Assembly (NCBI RefSeq): GCF_014699115.1
Contig: NZ_JACXAD010000003.1
Span: 124,001-188,000 of the forward strand
From: Hymenobacter montanus
GTDB taxonomy: Bacteria > Bacteroidota > Bacteroidia > Cytophagales > Hymenobacteraceae
Direction of reading: 5' to 3'
DNA: 64,000 nt
In this document: piece after piece, positions 63,201 to 64,000 of the stretch
How the letters are laid out: each line of letters begins with the position of its first letter
Numbering within the stretch: position 1 is the first letter of the stretch
The notes under the pieces: model-generated
What the model was told of the DNA's origin: nothing
What the model saw: the letters and a program-made list of their open reading frames with translations, nothing else
Databases searched by the model: none
Program-made: the position numbers and the translations under genes

Positions 63201-63905
63201 TTAGGAAGCCGAAGTGGAGCCGGCGTCTGGCGGCGCAAGGTCCATCAGCGCCTGCATCAACTCCTGGCCCCGGAGCAGTACCGGGCCGCCCATGGGGTCC
63301 TGAAATAGCGTAGCGAACGGCGCTTGGCCGAAATGCAGGCCACTGGGCGTAAGAATGTTGATGCGGGCCAAGCCGGCGGCGGGCGCGGGCAAGCGAGCTT
63401 CTTCCCAGGGGCCAATGGCGACGGCTACCGGCCGAGCCGCCGCCAGCAGTGCCTGAATCGGACTATTCTCCAGGTCGGTGCCGCCTTCCCACACTACGGC
63501 GGCCCCGCTATAGTTGAAGTAGCGCGCCGAATTGTCTTCATAAGCCGCCAGCAGGTCAAGCCCGCCGTCGAGGGCCACTTCCAGCACCACGCCGAACACG
63601 CGTTTGGCTTCGGCCGCGGCGGGCTGCTGGCCCAGGGCCCGCAAAAAGTGCCAGGCCTGCAGGTACTGCCGCGATTCCAGCCCGGGCGTCTCGAGCACTT
63701 GGTTCAGGGCGCGGATGGCCCCGACCGCATCGCCCGAGTGCTGGGCGTCCTGCGCCTTGGCAAATAAGACCCAGGGCATTTCCGTTCGGACTGAAGATTC
63801 AGGTCTGGGCCATTCCAGAATGGGCACATCACCAAAAAGAAACTCCCGAATCGGGGATGGCGGCTGCTCGGCCGGCTTTTTAGTGAACCACGAAAAAAGC
63901 GACAT
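63201..63905 (-). CDS. Hypothetical cytoplasmic protein, possibly helical-repeat N-terminus
   Basis: 234 aa, not recognised. N-terminus SLFSWFTKKPAEQPPSP is followed by a TPR-like helical stretch (WVLFAKAQDAQHSGDAVGAIRALNQVLETPG) and a C-terminal alpha/beta part (GGLDLLAAYEDNSARYFNYSGAAVVWEGG). No signal peptide. Its ATG at 63905 is only 7 bp from the apparent insertion-sequence end at 63913, so its native promoter and leader have probably been displaced and its expression may depend on the element. Confidence 0.75.
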   Translation of the reverse strand: MSLFSWFTKKPAEQPPSPIREFLFGDVPILEWPRPESSVRTEMPWVLFAKAQDAQHSGDAVGAIRALNQVLETPGLESRQYLQAWHFLRALGQQPAAAEAKRVFGVVLEVALDGGLDLLAAYEDNSARYFNYSGAAVVWEGGTDLENSPIQALLAAARPVAVAIGPWEEARLPAPAAGLARINILTPSGLHFGQAPFATLFQDPMGGPVLLRGQELMQALMDLAPPDAGSTSAS

Positions 63906-63912
63906 AGCCTAA

Positions 63913-64000
63913 GAGCCTGTTAAAATTTGCGGATAAGGTGTCGAAGATAAGTACATCGTTGCTTCGGCCGCAGTTGTTTCGGATTCGTAGCCACGGCTCA
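63913..64000 (-). mobile_element. Right-edge fragment of an IS5-type insertion sequence
   Basis: The terminal GAGCCTGTTAAAATTTGC has the form of an IS5-family end, and CTAA just outside it (63909-63912) matches the YTAR target of the IS5 group. Read leftward the interior gives LSRGYESETTAAEATMYLS-like residues (from 63999), the typical C-terminus of IS5-type transposases. Beyond that the frame ends STPYPQILTGS-stop, while a neighbouring frame ends HLIRKF-stop with TAA at 63920-63922, so a one-base shift may be present. Most of the element is outside the window. Confidence 0.55.

Overview
The window looks like a GC-rich chromosome segment from a Bacteroidota member close to Hymenobacter (Cytophagales). 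The reasons are the gene content (SusD-less TonB receptor with a carboxypeptidase-regulatory-like N-terminus, a protein with a type IX secretion-like C-terminus, SDR-type threonine dehydrogenase, BshC, DUF1599/BT_3928/folP/cdaA neighbourhood), the rpsU-xerC-hpf arrangement, and repeated promoter elements of the Bacteroidota form TAnnTTTG. No rRNA, tRNA, CRISPR array or phage was seen. This assignment is inference from family content; no search was run.

Layout. 1-5.3 kb: a leftward polysaccharide export/regulation operon (Wza-like lipoprotein, BY-kinase Wzc with a Gly-Tyr repeat tail, PHP tyrosine phosphatase, sugar-nucleotide-type SDR running off the edge). 5.5-10 kb: acyl-CoA dehydrogenase, rpsU, xerC-like recombinase, ribosome hibernation factor, metK. 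10.2-16 kb: a TonB-dependent receptor followed by a beta-propeller/phosphoesterase fusion. 16.7-25.8 kb: THUMP-like methyltransferase, DUF4397 lipoprotein, ahcY, a prolyl oligopeptidase whose lipoprotein signal lies in another frame, and a nucleotidyltransferase. 26-28.3 kb: LemA-TPM-TPM-small lipoprotein cluster. 28.4-36 kb: fatty-acid hydroxylase, aroK, an oligopeptide-type permease, BT_3928, DUF1599, folP, cdaA.

36-43 kb is the most disturbed part. kbl and a divergent SDR threonine dehydrogenase, the two steps of threonine-to-glycine degradation, are separated by about 2.3 kb that holds an AT-rich orphan gene and a wrecked patatin gene. Downstream come a large nested inverted repeat, terC and a broken alpha/beta hydrolase.

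43.5-64 kb: BrkB/YihY, a predicted outer-membrane protein, rlmN, C39-like and T9SS-like exported proteins, thioesterase, mnmD, a DUF2157/GDYXXLXY pair, an exbD-tonB-tonB-tonB array made by tandem duplication, 5-formyl-THF cyclo-ligase, bshC, rimO, and at the right edge what looks like the end of an IS5-type insertion sequence abutting a hypothetical gene.

Cross-links: metK and ahcY serve the SAM cycle; rlmN, rimO, mnmD and the THUMP-like enzyme are SAM-dependent or methylation-related RNA/ribosome modifiers; folP and the cyclo-ligase are folate enzymes; the TonB array could energise the TonB receptor. Three leftward genes have a -7 element ending exactly 4 nt before the ATG, suggesting leaderless mRNAs.
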